Part shown: positions 35,918 through 44,950 of the stretch, piece by piece
How the letters are laid out: each line of letters starts with the position of its first letter
Numbering within the stretch: the first letter of the stretch is position 1
Assembly: GCF_004117055.1 (NCBI RefSeq)
Contig: NZ_CP026363.1
Coordinates: forward strand, 4,425,001 to 4,489,000
Direction: 5' to 3'
DNA length: 64,000 nt
Source of the DNA: Brevibacillus agri
GTDB taxonomy: Bacteria; Bacillota; Bacilli; Brevibacillales; Brevibacillaceae
Made by a program: the position numbers and the translations under genes
The notes under the pieces: model-generated
What the model was told of the DNA's origin: nothing
The model's input: the letters and a program-made list of their open reading frames with translations, nothing else
Databases searched by the model: none

Positions 35918-36160
35918 CTATGCACAAATCCGCAGCGATTCTCTGTATTTTTGACTTGCGAAAAACAGCCCACGATAATCCTCAAACGATTCTCCGCTCT
36001 GGTGCTTACGTACCCAACTGATGATCTGTGCATCACTTTTAATTCCCAGCTTTTCTCTTATCTCCTGATAGCTCCACTGCTCTTCCAAACGCAAGCGAAC
36101 AGCCTCTTTCTTCGTATCCTCGCTATAACGAGTAAAGACCTGTCCCTTCTTTGGTGGCAT
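35918..36160 (-). pseudogene. IS3-family OrfA-like HTH protein, truncated
   Basis: ATG 36160 starts MPPKKGQVFTRYSEDTKKEA, followed by an HTH (WSYQEIREKLGIKSDAQIIS), as in OrfA proteins of some IS3-family elements. After about residue 65 the likeness ends and the frame stops at 35918 without a zipper helix or an OrfB. It is a leftover of another insertion sequence. Confidence 0.7.
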
Positions 36161-36592
36161 GAAAAATCCCCTCCGGTCAACAGTAATGAGTCCATGATAT
36201 CATGAACTCTTTTTTTACTGTCTACCTTGAGGGGATAATACCAGTTCTTTTTGTTCATCATTCTCTTTTGTTGAACTATGACTGATTTTCCTCACACTCC
36301 GTCAATGCTTAATATTTAATATCCTTCAGCTTCTCTTAAATATTGCTTATTGTTGCTAATGTTTTAGAAAAAACATTCCCAACATACTAAGATAATAGAA
36401 AGGCATACTCGCAAGCATTGACCGGATATGTAGGCTTTCACTGGTTTTCTATGGTTTTCACCGGCTATAGATACCAATATAGAGGATCTCACACCACAAA
36501 ACATACGTTCTTTTGTAAATATATTACATTATGTTGAATACTTTATCTGTTGTTGGAATTATACCAATTTGATAATGGTTGTAAAAGGAGTA
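36161..36592. other. A+T-rich intergenic region
   Basis: No gene is recognised. Two short related segments (CACTGGTTTTC, GGTTTTCACCGG) occur near 36438-36468. A strong ribosome site AAAAGGAG lies at 36584-36591 and belongs to the following TTG start. Confidence 0.4.
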
Positions 36593-36643
36593 TTTCTCTT
36601 TGAACAACCATAACCTTACCATTAAAAAATTATCGGTAAAACC

Positions 36644-36862
36644 GTGAAAGCCTTACGAATCAAGCAGGGATTAAGTCAGGAAGATTTAGCAGGACTATGT
36701 CAAGTGGATCGTTCGTACATATCTATGATTGAAGTCGGCAGGAATGAACCATCGGCCAGCAAAATTTTTGAACTCTGCGAAGGATTGAAAATCAAACCTT
36801 CTGATTTCTTCCGATTGCTGGAAGCTGAGTATGAAAATCTAAAGAAAAACGAGAGCAAGTAA
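36644..36862 (+). CDS. XRE-family HTH regulator (start uncertain, poly-A frameshift)
   Basis: The frame from GTG 36644 gives 72 residues with a complete Cro/C1 HTH (IKQGLSQEDLAGLCQVDRSY, then ISMIEVGRNEPSASKIFEL). GTG has no ribosome site. The only good one (AAAAGGAG, 36584-36591) serves TTG 36601 in another frame (MNNHNLTIKKLSVKP then stop). One extra A in the A6 run near 36625-36630 would join the two into a longer regulator reading NNHNLTIKKIIGKTVKALRI. So the gene is either frameshifted, read by slippage, or translated from GTG. Its target is unknown. Confidence 0.7.
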   Translation: MKALRIKQGLSQEDLAGLCQVDRSYISMIEVGRNEPSASKIFELCEGLKIKPSDFFRLLEAEYENLKKNESK

Positions 36863-36895
36863 GAATAATCTGTTTTCGTAGAATTTTATGATAAT

Positions 36896-36965
36896 CCATC
36901 AGTCTCCCACTGATGGCTTCAGCGTGTAGACAAAGTATCGACAGATACAAGGTCTACACGCTGAA
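36896..36965. repeat. double-hairpin element after the XRE gene
   Basis: CCATCAGT pairs with ACTGATGG around CTCCC. A 14-bp perfect stem follows directly, TTCAGCGTGTAGAC (36918-36931) with GTCTACACGCTGAA (36952-36965) around 20 bases. There is no T-run, so it looks like a palindromic repeat rather than a classical terminator. Confidence 0.7.
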
Positions 36966-37018
36966 ACCGCCAAAATTAGGCTGTTTTGACTTAAGAGCTG
37001 GTAGGTGAGAGAGTTTTA

Positions 37019-38378
37019 TCACTTTGTAATAATCAGGGCTACAAAGTTCTGAGCATCCCATCCTACCTTTGCTCCAATGGTCTCACTAATAAAACGGAGT
37101 GGAACATACGTCGAACCTTCAGATGAAATAAACGGTGCTACAGATAACGTGATAGGTTTACCATTTACATAAGCTGTCCGATCGCCAATCGTCAATCTTA
37201 TTGTAGTGTACCATTTCTCAATTTCTATGGAGTGAGTCTCCTTAAACCAAGTTACCTTTGCTTCAATTGCGTCAAAAACCCCTCGAAGGGGAATGAAAGT
37301 ATTCCCATCACGGATAAATGCTGGTGGATTAACAGTGATTAGGTCTCCATTAATCCCAATACCAACATTGTCTTTCGTGAAAGGTTTTCTTGGTACGTAT
37401 TTACCACTACTGTCATAATAACCTGATGGTAAGATGATTGGTGTAGGATCTGGTAAATAGTCAGGCTTAGCAAATCTTGGATCAGGCTTGGTTGTGAAAG
37501 ACCATGTTTTCGAACCACTTGTTGGCTTCCAATTCCCCCAACCATCAGTGGTGTCATAACCATTGTATGTTACCGTTACTGTGTACTTCTCGTTGTAAGC
37601 AAGTTCGTCCTTGGGGAAAATATAAACTTCAGCAAAACCGTTTTGTACAAAGACTGGAACATCTTCACCCTTACTATTTGTTATTTTTACATTGTACACA
37701 GTATCCAATGAGAGAAGTTTTCCAGTTTGATACGTAATTGCATAACCTGTTTTACTGACACCAAATTGATTAAGCGGGTTTGGAAGTTCATCTCCATAAA
37801 AACCTATATCCACATTTGTTTGGCCATTATAAGGATATACAACGTCATTATGAGCAACTGAGTCACCATCTCCAAGATAATAGTTGCCTACAATAACACC
37901 ATTAACGAAAGCAAAGCCCACCTCTTCTAAATCTGCAGAAATCAAAGAATCCCTATGATAAGGTCCATATATTAAATTATCGATCCCCTCTATTAATGAC
38001 GATCGAAAAGCTATTCCCTCACCTAAAACCCCTGTTGAATATCCACCCACTGCCTTTATCCGCATGCTAGGATCATCGCCTGTGTAGCCCTTCTTGTTGC
38101 TTTCCTCATTATGAGCTAATAATGACCAATTATTCTCTGGGTTTATATTTAGGTATTTTGCGTGATTTTCTGCTGCTTTTGTTAGAAACGGATTCAATTT
38201 GACTGGGTGAACGCCGATTTTACTACGAATTTCATTAAGGTGATTGAGAGCATCTAGCTGTTCCTTTGTGTATATGTAATCTGATGATTCTGCCTTTACT
38301 GACGTTGAACTAAACAAGGTCGATATTCCACTAATGGCTAGTATGATCGCTAGCCAGAATGATCCGAGCTTATTCATT
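37019..38378 (-). CDS. secreted CAP-domain protein with C-terminal stalk domain
   Basis: The start at ATG 38378 follows CGGAGG 6 bases upstream; the product is 452 residues. It has a signal peptide (FWLAIILAISGISTLF, cleavage after SVKA). A CAP/SCP-like domain spans about 35-160 (LDALNHLNEIRSKIGVHPVK, LAHNEESNKKG). An Ig-like segment spans about 200-310. A copper-amine-oxidase-N-like stalk repeat pair is C-terminal (FIPLRGVFDAIEAKVTW, YVPLRFISETIGAKVGW). Stalk domains are common in exported Paenibacillaceae proteins and probably bind the wall. The enzymatic role of the CAP domain is unknown. Confidence 0.88.
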
Positions 38379-38527
38379 TTTATCCTCCGTTTCCGGTTTG
38401 GTATTCGGAAAATCCTTATGTGCAAAGATATGATTGGAATCTATTTCTTCTTAATTTTAACGAGATATTTCACACGATTCAACATTTTTCGACTAAAATG
38501 AAGTATGATTGTATATAGGCAAATAAT

Positions 38528-38558
38528 AACTCAAGCATCATTTCAGCTTGAGTTTTTT
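38528..38558 (+). terminator. terminator-like hairpin upstream of the CAP gene
   Basis: AACTCAAGC pairs with GCTTGAGTT around 9 bases, with a T-run on the + strand. No rightward gene lies immediately before it, so what it terminates is unclear. Confidence 0.6.
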
Positions 38559-38689
38559 CAATAGAGCTATCTAATTTTCTGTAAAATTGCTATCTAAGAA
38601 CCCTGTTATCTCGTAATAAACACAGAGCAAACAAGGGGGGTAAATTCAAAATAAAAAAACGACATCTCTGCCGTTTTTATTAAATGTAT

Positions 38690-38765
38690 TGGTGGACCCT
38701 ATCGGGATCGAACCGACGACCTCTACACTGCCAGTGTAGCGCTCTCCCAGCTGAGCTAAGGGCCC
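38690..38765 (-). tRNA. tRNA-Ala (anticodon GGC)
   Basis: This is a 76-nt cloverleaf on the reverse strand. The acceptor GGGCCCT pairs with AGGGTCC; the D arm is GCTCAGCTGGGAGAGC, the anticodon arm CTACA-CTGGCAG-TGTAG and the T arm TCGGTTCGATCCCGA, with CCA encoded. The GGC anticodon reads alanine GCC/GCU codons. A weak hairpin with an A/T-run follows at about 38650-38680. Confidence 0.97.
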
Positions 38766-39143
38766 GCGATATTATCATTATGACCATTATGTATGCTGTA
38801 GCGGATTACCGCCTCAGTGATCTCAGTATAGCACACCTCTCTATTACAGTGCAAGCGAAAAAAACGGAAAAAGTCAGGCTCGTCATGAAAAAAATCTCCC
38901 GAATAGCTCACTCACATTTCAATCACTCCCCCCACTCAACACCCAGTTCAAACTCCGAAAACAAAACCAAACCCAAAAACGCCCCTGTCTATCATCCTTC
39001 CTATGTACTCCACCGCCACCCAACACCTCCATCTGCCAGCTTCCCTTCCAGCACTTCCTCTATGAAATAAGGGCTGTCTGAAATAAGAGCTGTCTGAAAC
39101 AAGGGCTGCCGAAGCCAACAGCCCATCACCGCCCCTTCCCCTC
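38766..39143. other. intergenic region with a tandem repeat
   Basis: No gene is supported. It holds three tandem copies of a 16-bp unit (39063-39078, 39079-39094, 39095-39110; type TGAAATAAGGGCTGTC) just after the ankyrin gene. Confidence 0.7.
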
Positions 39144-40238
39144 CTAAGCCTTCTTCTCCTCAACCTCTCCCTCCATAAACCGGACCAAATCCACCTCCGG
39201 CTGCGCCAAAAACTCCGCAAAGCTGCCCAGATCGGCATACTCCCCATGCTCTTCGTCGTAGCAACCAATCATGCCTTTCTTCTTCGGATTCCACACCAGA
39301 TGCAGATGCGAATAGTTCTCGATATCCGCAGACAGACGCAGCAGCTTTTGCCGCCCGACTTTCAGCTCGATCGTATCTGCCAACGAAAAGAAATCAATAT
39401 ACCCCATCCCGTACTCGTTTTCCGCAAGCTCCACGCGCAGATTGTCACCAGTGAGAAAACGAACCAGCTCGGCAGACAGCTTGTACGTTTGCAGCTCATA
39501 CTTCCTGTTCTCCACATCATGAAACTTTGCAGGCTCCAACGATTTCAAATAGGCGGCCAGTTCCTCGTGCTTGCTGCTGACAGCGATGGTGTAGGGGCGC
39601 TCGCCGCCTTTTTCCGCCAGGGTGACGTCGGCGCCGCGTTCGACCAGATGCTTGGCCATGGCGAGATTGCCCATGCGCGTTGCGACGGTTAGTGGAGTCG
39701 CCCGATACGGATAGACCATGTCCGGCTGGTTGTAGTTGATGTCGACTCCGTGATCGAGCAAGTAATCGACGGTTTTCCGGTCGTGGTCGGATACGGCCAT
39801 GCGCAACACGTCGCCTCCATGCAGCCTGATATCGAGTCCCAGTTCGTGGATGAGCGGAATATTCTTTTTGTTGCCGTAGTACGCTTGGGCATACGCGCCG
39901 GAGCCGACCCGGTTTTTCATGTCCAGCCGCGCGCCTTGGGCGGCGAGGTAGCGGACGATGTCTTCCTTGCAATAGCGGACAGCGATGAGAAAAGCAGGTT
40001 CGTCCTTCGCATTCAGGTTGACGCCGTGCTCAACCAGGAGCTTGACCACCTCCAGCTTCTCCGCTACTAGCGCCAGCTCCAACGGGCTTACGGTCGTATA
40101 TTGGCTCAGGACGATCTTTTCTTCTACATCCCAGCCTGCCGCAATCGCCGCCTGCAAAGCCGCGACGTTTCCCTCGTAAATGTGTGCTGCGATTTCCGGC
40201 AGCACCTCAAAACTCCCGATATCTTTCAGTTTGACCAT
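39144..40238 (-). CDS. ankyrin-repeat protein, 364 aa
   Basis: At least five ankyrin-type repeats are visible from about residue 20 to 245 (PLELALVAEKLEVVKLLVEH, VDYLLDHGVDINYNQPD, PLTVATRMGNLAMAKHLVER). A non-repetitive C-terminal domain (about 250-364) with several tryptophan/tyrosine-rich strands (SHLHLVWNPKKKGMIGCY) may be a separate sensor or effector part. No signal peptide, so probably cytoplasmic. Ankyrin repeats mediate protein contacts; the partner is unknown. The gene stands alone. Confidence 0.85.
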   Translation of the reverse strand: MVKLKDIGSFEVLPEIAAHIYEGNVAALQAAIAAGWDVEEKIVLSQYTTVSPLELALVAEKLEVVKLLVEHGVNLNAKDEPAFLIAVRYCKEDIVRYLAAQGARLDMKNRVGSGAYAQAYYGNKKNIPLIHELGLDIRLHGGDVLRMAVSDHDRKTVDYLLDHGVDINYNQPDMVYPYRATPLTVATRMGNLAMAKHLVERGADVTLAEKGGERPYTIAVSSKHEELAAYLKSLEPAKFHDVENRKYELQTYKLSAELVRFLTGDNLRVELAENEYGMGYIDFFSLADTIELKVGRQKLLRLSADIENYSHLHLVWNPKKKGMIGCYDEEHGEYADLGSFAEFLAQPEVDLVRFMEGEVEEKKA

Positions 40239-40538
40239 CTGCCCTGACTCCTCCCCCGCCTCAAAACCTGCCTAATTTATAGTCAAAATCTATGTAGATG
40301 CAAAAGCTACGTAAAGTATAGACAAGCTGTTGGAAAAAAACAACAATCCGAAAGTCCGGTCCAGCCAAGCGCTTACGCAAATCTCCCTTCTCCCGGCTGG
40401 CCGTGTTAGCCATGAGACACCCTTTGGAGACGCTACCATTCCATGAAAAAAGAGGCGCCCCTTGATCGAACAATCGACCATGGAGACACCCCTTCTGGAA
40501 TTAGAATTAGATGAATTTAAATCTGTTCCTGCTCTTAC
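40239..40538. other. intergenic region
   Basis: No gene, RNA or strong hairpin is supported. Short reverse-strand ORFs here lack ribosome sites and family likeness. Confidence 0.4.
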
Positions 40539-43178
40539 CTACCGCACCGTCACCACAATCGGCGTTTTCTTGCCGCCGTAGCTGACGTAGATCGTCGCTT
40601 TGCCCGAGCCTGTCGCCTTGATGACACCGTCTTTCACGTCTGCGACCAGCAGACGCGAAGTAGTCCACAAGGCTGGCTTCGTGACGTTTGCCTCAGAGCC
40701 GTCCGTGTAGGTGGCGATGGCGTTGACTTGCTTCGTTTCGCCCTTGTTCATGATGACCTGGACGACGTCTGTTTTCAAATATTTCAGCGTGTCTACATCG
40801 ACAGGGACGGAGACGCTCTTGTCGTTGTATTTGGCTGTAATCGTGGACTTCCCGTAGGCGAGCCCTTTGACCAAGCCTTTGGAGACGTCTGCTACCTTGT
40901 AGTTGCTCGTCTTCCAGTCAGCAAGGCTGGTGACGTCCATGGTGCGTCCGTCTGACAAGGTGGCGGTCAGCTTGATTTGGACGCTGCTGCCATTCGATTT
41001 CAGGCTGACAAAGCGCTTGTCCGCCTCCAGCTTGGTGACGATTCCCACTTCCACCGGAAGGGTTACAGACTTGCCGCCGTACTTGAAGGTGATCGTGGCG
41101 CGGCCATTGGCAAGGCCGCGTACTTTGCCGTTTTCCACGTCGGCTACCTTCAGGTTGGACGAGGTCCATTCCGCGGTTTTGGAGACGTCAACGGTTGCGC
41201 CCGAGCTGTCTGTCGCCTTCAATTCAACTGCCGTGGAGTCATTGACGTTCATAATCACCAGGCGAGGGTTGATCGTCAAAGTTTGCGCTTGATCGACCTC
41301 TACGGCAACCGTCACGCTCTTGCCTTCAAACGTACCTGTGATCGTTGCTTTTCCGGAAGCAACGGCGGTAATTTTGCCCGCGTTCACTTCGGCTACCGCA
41401 CCGGAGGAGGTAGTCCATGTCGCCTGGTCATTGATGTTGTCCTTGACTGTGCCGTCCGCGTAGGTGGCGGTCAGCTTGACTTCCTGGCTGTCGCCTTTGC
41501 TCAGGACCAGCGACTTTTTGTCCACGGTCAGCGATTGCAGCACGCCGATGGATACCGGAATGTTGATCGAGCGTGTCCCATAAGTCGCCGTGATCGTCGC
41601 AGCCCCGGTGGATACACCTGTTACCAGTCCCTGGCGCACAGTGGCTACTGCTGGCGCGCTGGATGTCCAGGTCACTTTTTGGGTCACATCTGTGCTTGTT
41701 CCGTCAGGGAAAGCAGCAGTTACTGTTACCTGCTTGACATCTCCGACCTGGATCGCGACTTTGGCCGGGTTGGCGGTCAAGCTTTGCGGCACATCCACGT
41801 CCACGACCAGCGTAGCTGTCTTCCCGCCGTATTTGGCGGTCAAGGTCGCCGTCCCTGCTTTGTAGGCGGAAATGGTTTTCCCGCTGGCAAACACGATATC
41901 CGGGTGATCCGAGGACCATTCGAGCTTGTCGGTAATGTTCTCGCTCTGTCCGTCGGCAAAAAAGGCTTTCACAATGACGTTGTTGCCATTTGGCGCACTT
42001 CCGATTTCCACGGTTTTGCCGCTTGCCATCGTCAGGTAGGACGGGATGATGTCCAGCGAGCGCGGCACTTCTACATCCACCAAGATTTGTACCGTTTTGT
42101 TGCTGTATTTGGCGGTGATGATGGCTTCGCCTGAAGCGACAGCATAAATTTTTCCGTTGCTGTAGTACGCAACATCTTCACGGTCCGAAGACCACTCTGC
42201 CTTGTCATTGACGTCTACAGGCGTAGACGAGTTGGCATAGGTGGCTTCCAGCTTCACCGGCTTGTTTTCTCCCACCTTCAAAAATACGTTCTGGGGAGTC
42301 GCCACCAGCCGTTGCGTATTGTCGACGTCAACCTTGATCGTTGCGGTCTTGGTGCCGTATTTGGCTGTGATGGTAGCCGAGCCCGGACCGTATGCCGTGA
42401 TCGTCCCTTTCAGCGCGTCGGCTACTGCCGGGTTGTCCGAAGACCATTCGGCTTTCGCTGCTACATCGTTATCTTCCGGAGTGTCGTCAGGGAAGATCGC
42501 GAGCAGTTTGATTGTTTCCGAGCTTGTGCCAGGGTTGCCCAAAAGCAGGGACACTTGTGTTTTGCTCGGAATGAGGCGGTGAGCGATTTCCACGCTGACC
42601 TGTACGCTCGTCGTCTGGCTGCCGTACTTGGCCGTAACGGTTGCCGTACCGGAGCTCAAGCCTCTGATCTTGCCGTTAATGACGGTCGCAACTGCCGGCT
42701 TGTCGATTGACCAGTCGGCTTTTTCCGTTACGTTTTCAGGTTCGCCTTCGCTGTAGTAAGCCGTCAATTCAACCGTTTTCTCTTCCCCGATCCGGGTGTT
42801 GACGGACTGCTGATTCAGCGACAGCGCCTTTACTTTTTTCGTGACGTTTACATTGACGATAGCTGTCTTGCCCATATATTCCGCAGTGACTACGGCGTTT
42901 CCGACAGCCTTGGCTGTGATTTGTCCCGAGTAGACGTTAATCACCTTGCCCTGGTCCGGGCTTTGCCAATTCGTCTTCACTGTAACCTCTTCCGTTTTCC
43001 CGCTCTCATAGATGGCCGTCGCCCCTACGGAAACGGTGTCACCCAACTCTAGCGTTACCTCGTTTTTGGTCAGTACAAGGCGGTTGATGACTTCCGCAGC
43101 CAATCCGATCCCTGCACTTCCGGTTCCCACAAATAGCAGGACGGCCAGAAACAAGAGCATCGTTTTTTTCCAGAACAT
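40539..43178 (-). CDS. exported protein with ten bacterial Ig-like (Big2) repeats
   Basis: ATG 43178 (MFWKKTMLLFLAVLLFVGTG) has GGGAGGTT 6 bases upstream. The 879-residue product has a signal peptide ending near LAA and then ten consecutive Big2-type repeats of about 83-90 residues. Each opens with a strand like LTANPAKVAIQVGD, has a central ATWTSS-type strand and closes with GxATITAKYGxK. No wall anchor, S-layer domain or enzyme domain follows; the protein is all repeats. It is probably a secreted or surface-associated adhesin or structural protein. High repeat similarity could allow recombination-driven length change. Confidence 0.92.
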   Translation of the reverse strand: MFWKKTMLLFLAVLLFVGTGSAGIGLAAEVINRLVLTKNEVTLELGDTVSVGATAIYESGKTEEVTVKTNWQSPDQGKVINVYSGQITAKAVGNAVVTAEYMGKTAIVNVNVTKKVKALSLNQQSVNTRIGEEKTVELTAYYSEGEPENVTEKADWSIDKPAVATVINGKIRGLSSGTATVTAKYGSQTTSVQVSVEIAHRLIPSKTQVSLLLGNPGTSSETIKLLAIFPDDTPEDNDVAAKAEWSSDNPAVADALKGTITAYGPGSATITAKYGTKTATIKVDVDNTQRLVATPQNVFLKVGENKPVKLEATYANSSTPVDVNDKAEWSSDREDVAYYSNGKIYAVASGEAIITAKYSNKTVQILVDVEVPRSLDIIPSYLTMASGKTVEIGSAPNGNNVIVKAFFADGQSENITDKLEWSSDHPDIVFASGKTISAYKAGTATLTAKYGGKTATLVVDVDVPQSLTANPAKVAIQVGDVKQVTVTAAFPDGTSTDVTQKVTWTSSAPAVATVRQGLVTGVSTGAATITATYGTRSINIPVSIGVLQSLTVDKKSLVLSKGDSQEVKLTATYADGTVKDNINDQATWTTSSGAVAEVNAGKITAVASGKATITGTFEGKSVTVAVEVDQAQTLTINPRLVIMNVNDSTAVELKATDSSGATVDVSKTAEWTSSNLKVADVENGKVRGLANGRATITFKYGGKSVTLPVEVGIVTKLEADKRFVSLKSNGSSVQIKLTATLSDGRTMDVTSLADWKTSNYKVADVSKGLVKGLAYGKSTITAKYNDKSVSVPVDVDTLKYLKTDVVQVIMNKGETKQVNAIATYTDGSEANVTKPALWTTSRLLVADVKDGVIKATGSGKATIYVSYGGKKTPIVVTVR

Positions 43179-43384
43179 TGCCAACCTCCCTCGCAAGTAA
43201 GAAATTTGCTGTTTTTCGAAACCATCTCACCATTACTATATCGGCATTTGCGAGAAATAATTTACCAGTTATTTATGTCGGCTATGTGTCGAAGCGTGTA
43301 ACTAGATAGTAGTTGCAACGTCTAAATAAAGAGAATGATCGAGCATTTGCACGAAAAAGAGAGATGCGAGGGAGCAACGATAGC

Positions 43385-44107
43385 ATGAAAAAACTGCGAA
43401 AACGAATACGAGATTTTTTTCCGCGCAGAGCGCTGCGGGCGCTCACCGTCGTCGTTCTGCTCGGCGGAATGTGGGTCGGCTATCATTGGCAACGGATTGA
43501 AGAAACGGCCGAGCAGGCTGTCCCCCGACACGCCGATGTCGGCATCGTGCTGGGGGCTGCTGTGTGGGGAGAAGGCCCAAGTCCCGGACTGCGCGAGCGG
43601 TTGGAGCAAGCCGTCCAGTTGTACCGGGATGGCTACGTGTCTGCCTTGCTCGTCACAGGCGGACTGGGCGAGGGAAAAACGAAAACAGAAGCAGAGGTCA
43701 GCCGGGACTATCTGGTCGCCCACGGCATCCCGGCAGAGCACATTCTCATGGAGAACCAGTCCACCAGTACATACGAAAACCTGCTGTACGGCCAGCAGGC
43801 TTTCGACGACTATCGTATGCACCATGTGTTGATAATTAGCCACGACTACCATTTGGCCCGCGCAATGACCATGGCCGAATCGCTTGGGTGGAACGCCTCT
43901 CCGGTCGCCGTGCACTCGCATGTCTTGTTCGGGCCGTACCATCGGGGCAGAGAGGTGCTTGCCATCTCGTACTGGGAAGCCTCCCGCCTCTTCGCGTTAG
44001 CTGCCCGCTCGATGGTTTTGGCGGCGGATTTCGTAAACGTCCACGAAGTGACGAATCCGCTCCATGATCCGCGCCGCCTTTGTCTGCTCAATCCGGTTGC
44101 CATTTGA
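43385..44107 (+). CDS. YdcF/SanA-like membrane protein (DUF218)
   Basis: ATG 43385 (MKKLRKRIRDFFPRRALRAL) has AGGGAGC 9 bases upstream. A single N-terminal membrane segment (VVVLLGGMWVGYHW) is followed by the DUF218 core: ADVGIVLGAAVWGEGPSPGL, VTGGLGEGKTKTEAE, then ENQSTSTYENL and LIISHDYHLARAM. It is 240 residues. Members are linked to envelope maintenance and vancomycin sensitivity. The last 111 bases overlap the 3' end of dnaI on the other strand, unusual for two real genes. Confidence 0.85.
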   Translation: MKKLRKRIRDFFPRRALRALTVVVLLGGMWVGYHWQRIEETAEQAVPRHADVGIVLGAAVWGEGPSPGLRERLEQAVQLYRDGYVSALLVTGGLGEGKTKTEAEVSRDYLVAHGIPAEHILMENQSTSTYENLLYGQQAFDDYRMHHVLIISHDYHLARAMTMAESLGWNASPVAVHSHVLFGPYHRGREVLAISYWEASRLFALAARSMVLAADFVNVHEVTNPLHDPRRLCLLNPVAI

Positions 44108-44935
44108 GATAGACAAATGCTCCTGCAGCTCCTCCAGCGAGTAGTTCGAGGTAAACAGCGTCGGCAAATGGTTGTTCGCCCGCTGGTTCAAAATGACGCC
44201 CAAAATCTCGTCCCGCACCCACGGCGTCAAGTTTTCCGCCCCGATGTCGTCGAGGATGAGCACAGGCACTTCCTTGAGCAGCTCCAGCTTCCCAGCGTAC
44301 GACTGGTCCGAGATCGAATCTTTCATCTCGCGGATAAAGTCGGGCACGTACACGAGCAGGGAAGCGACATTGCGCTCGGACAGCTCGCGGCCGATCGCGC
44401 CCATGATGTAGCTTTTTCCAACGCCAAACGGGCCGTGAAAATACAGGCCCTTGACCCGCTCGCCCGTACCTACCTTTTCACAAAACTGGATCGCCGCTTC
44501 CACCGAGGCCAAATTGTCGGCGTCGATGACCATTGACTCGAAGCTCGCGTTCATCGTCTCTTCGGACACGTAGTAGCTGCGCATGAGGCGACGGCGGCGC
44601 ACCTCTTCCTCGTGCGCAAGCTGCTTGGAACAGGGCCTGATCGAGCTGACGATGTTGCCGTGGGCCACCTCAAGCTGGGTGCTGTGACCCCTGACCAGAT
44701 TCGGGCACTCGCCAAGCCCCGGACAACGCTCGCACCAATACTGCTCCTTGACTGCTGTATAAATGCTGGAGAGCGAGCGAAGGTAATCGTCTCGGGTCAA
44801 TGCCGGGTGCTCCGCCTGAAAAGCTTTCAAATACGCAGACGAACGGAACATTTTATCCAATTGCTGATCGGGTGTCAGCAGTTGACGCGGCGTTCGCTTG
44901 GCAAGCTCCTGCATGAACTCGCTGATAGATTCCAT
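43997..44935 (-). CDS. dnaI: primosomal protein DnaI (helicase loader)
   Basis: This 312-residue AAA+ protein is close to B. subtilis DnaI in length and layout. The N-terminal zinc-binding segment is WCERCPGLGECPNLVRGHST. Walker A is YFHGPFGVGKSYIMGAI near residue 170, Walker B is EVPVLILDDIGAENL, and sensor residues lie in LPTLFTSNYSLEEL. It delivers the replicative helicase to the origin together with DnaB. It lies 15 bases after dnaB in the same operon. Confidence 0.95.
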   Translation of the reverse strand: MESISEFMQELAKRTPRQLLTPDQQLDKMFRSSAYLKAFQAEHPALTRDDYLRSLSSIYTAVKEQYWCERCPGLGECPNLVRGHSTQLEVAHGNIVSSIRPCSKQLAHEEEVRRRRLMRSYYVSEETMNASFESMVIDADNLASVEAAIQFCEKVGTGERVKGLYFHGPFGVGKSYIMGAIGRELSERNVASLLVYVPDFIREMKDSISDQSYAGKLELLKEVPVLILDDIGAENLTPWVRDEILGVILNQRANNHLPTLFTSNYSLEELQEHLSISNGNRIEQTKAARIMERIRHFVDVYEIRRQNHRAGS

Positions 44936-44950
44936 ATTCCCTCACTCCCC

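Noticed and set aside
38690..38765. tRNA-Ala(GGC) as the intact partner of the half tRNA at 32.5 kb
   Set aside because: It lies on the opposite strand and differs in the T arm and acceptor, so it is not the matching attachment-site copy.
40977..42134. + strand open frame (385 codons) opposite the Ig-repeat gene
   Set aside because: Antisense of the Big2 repeats; its own repetitiveness mirrors theirs.
40539..43178. Regular repeats that could suggest a CRISPR array
   Set aside because: The period (about 250-270 bp) and translation show protein-domain repeats. No short direct repeats with unique spacers were seen anywhere in the window.
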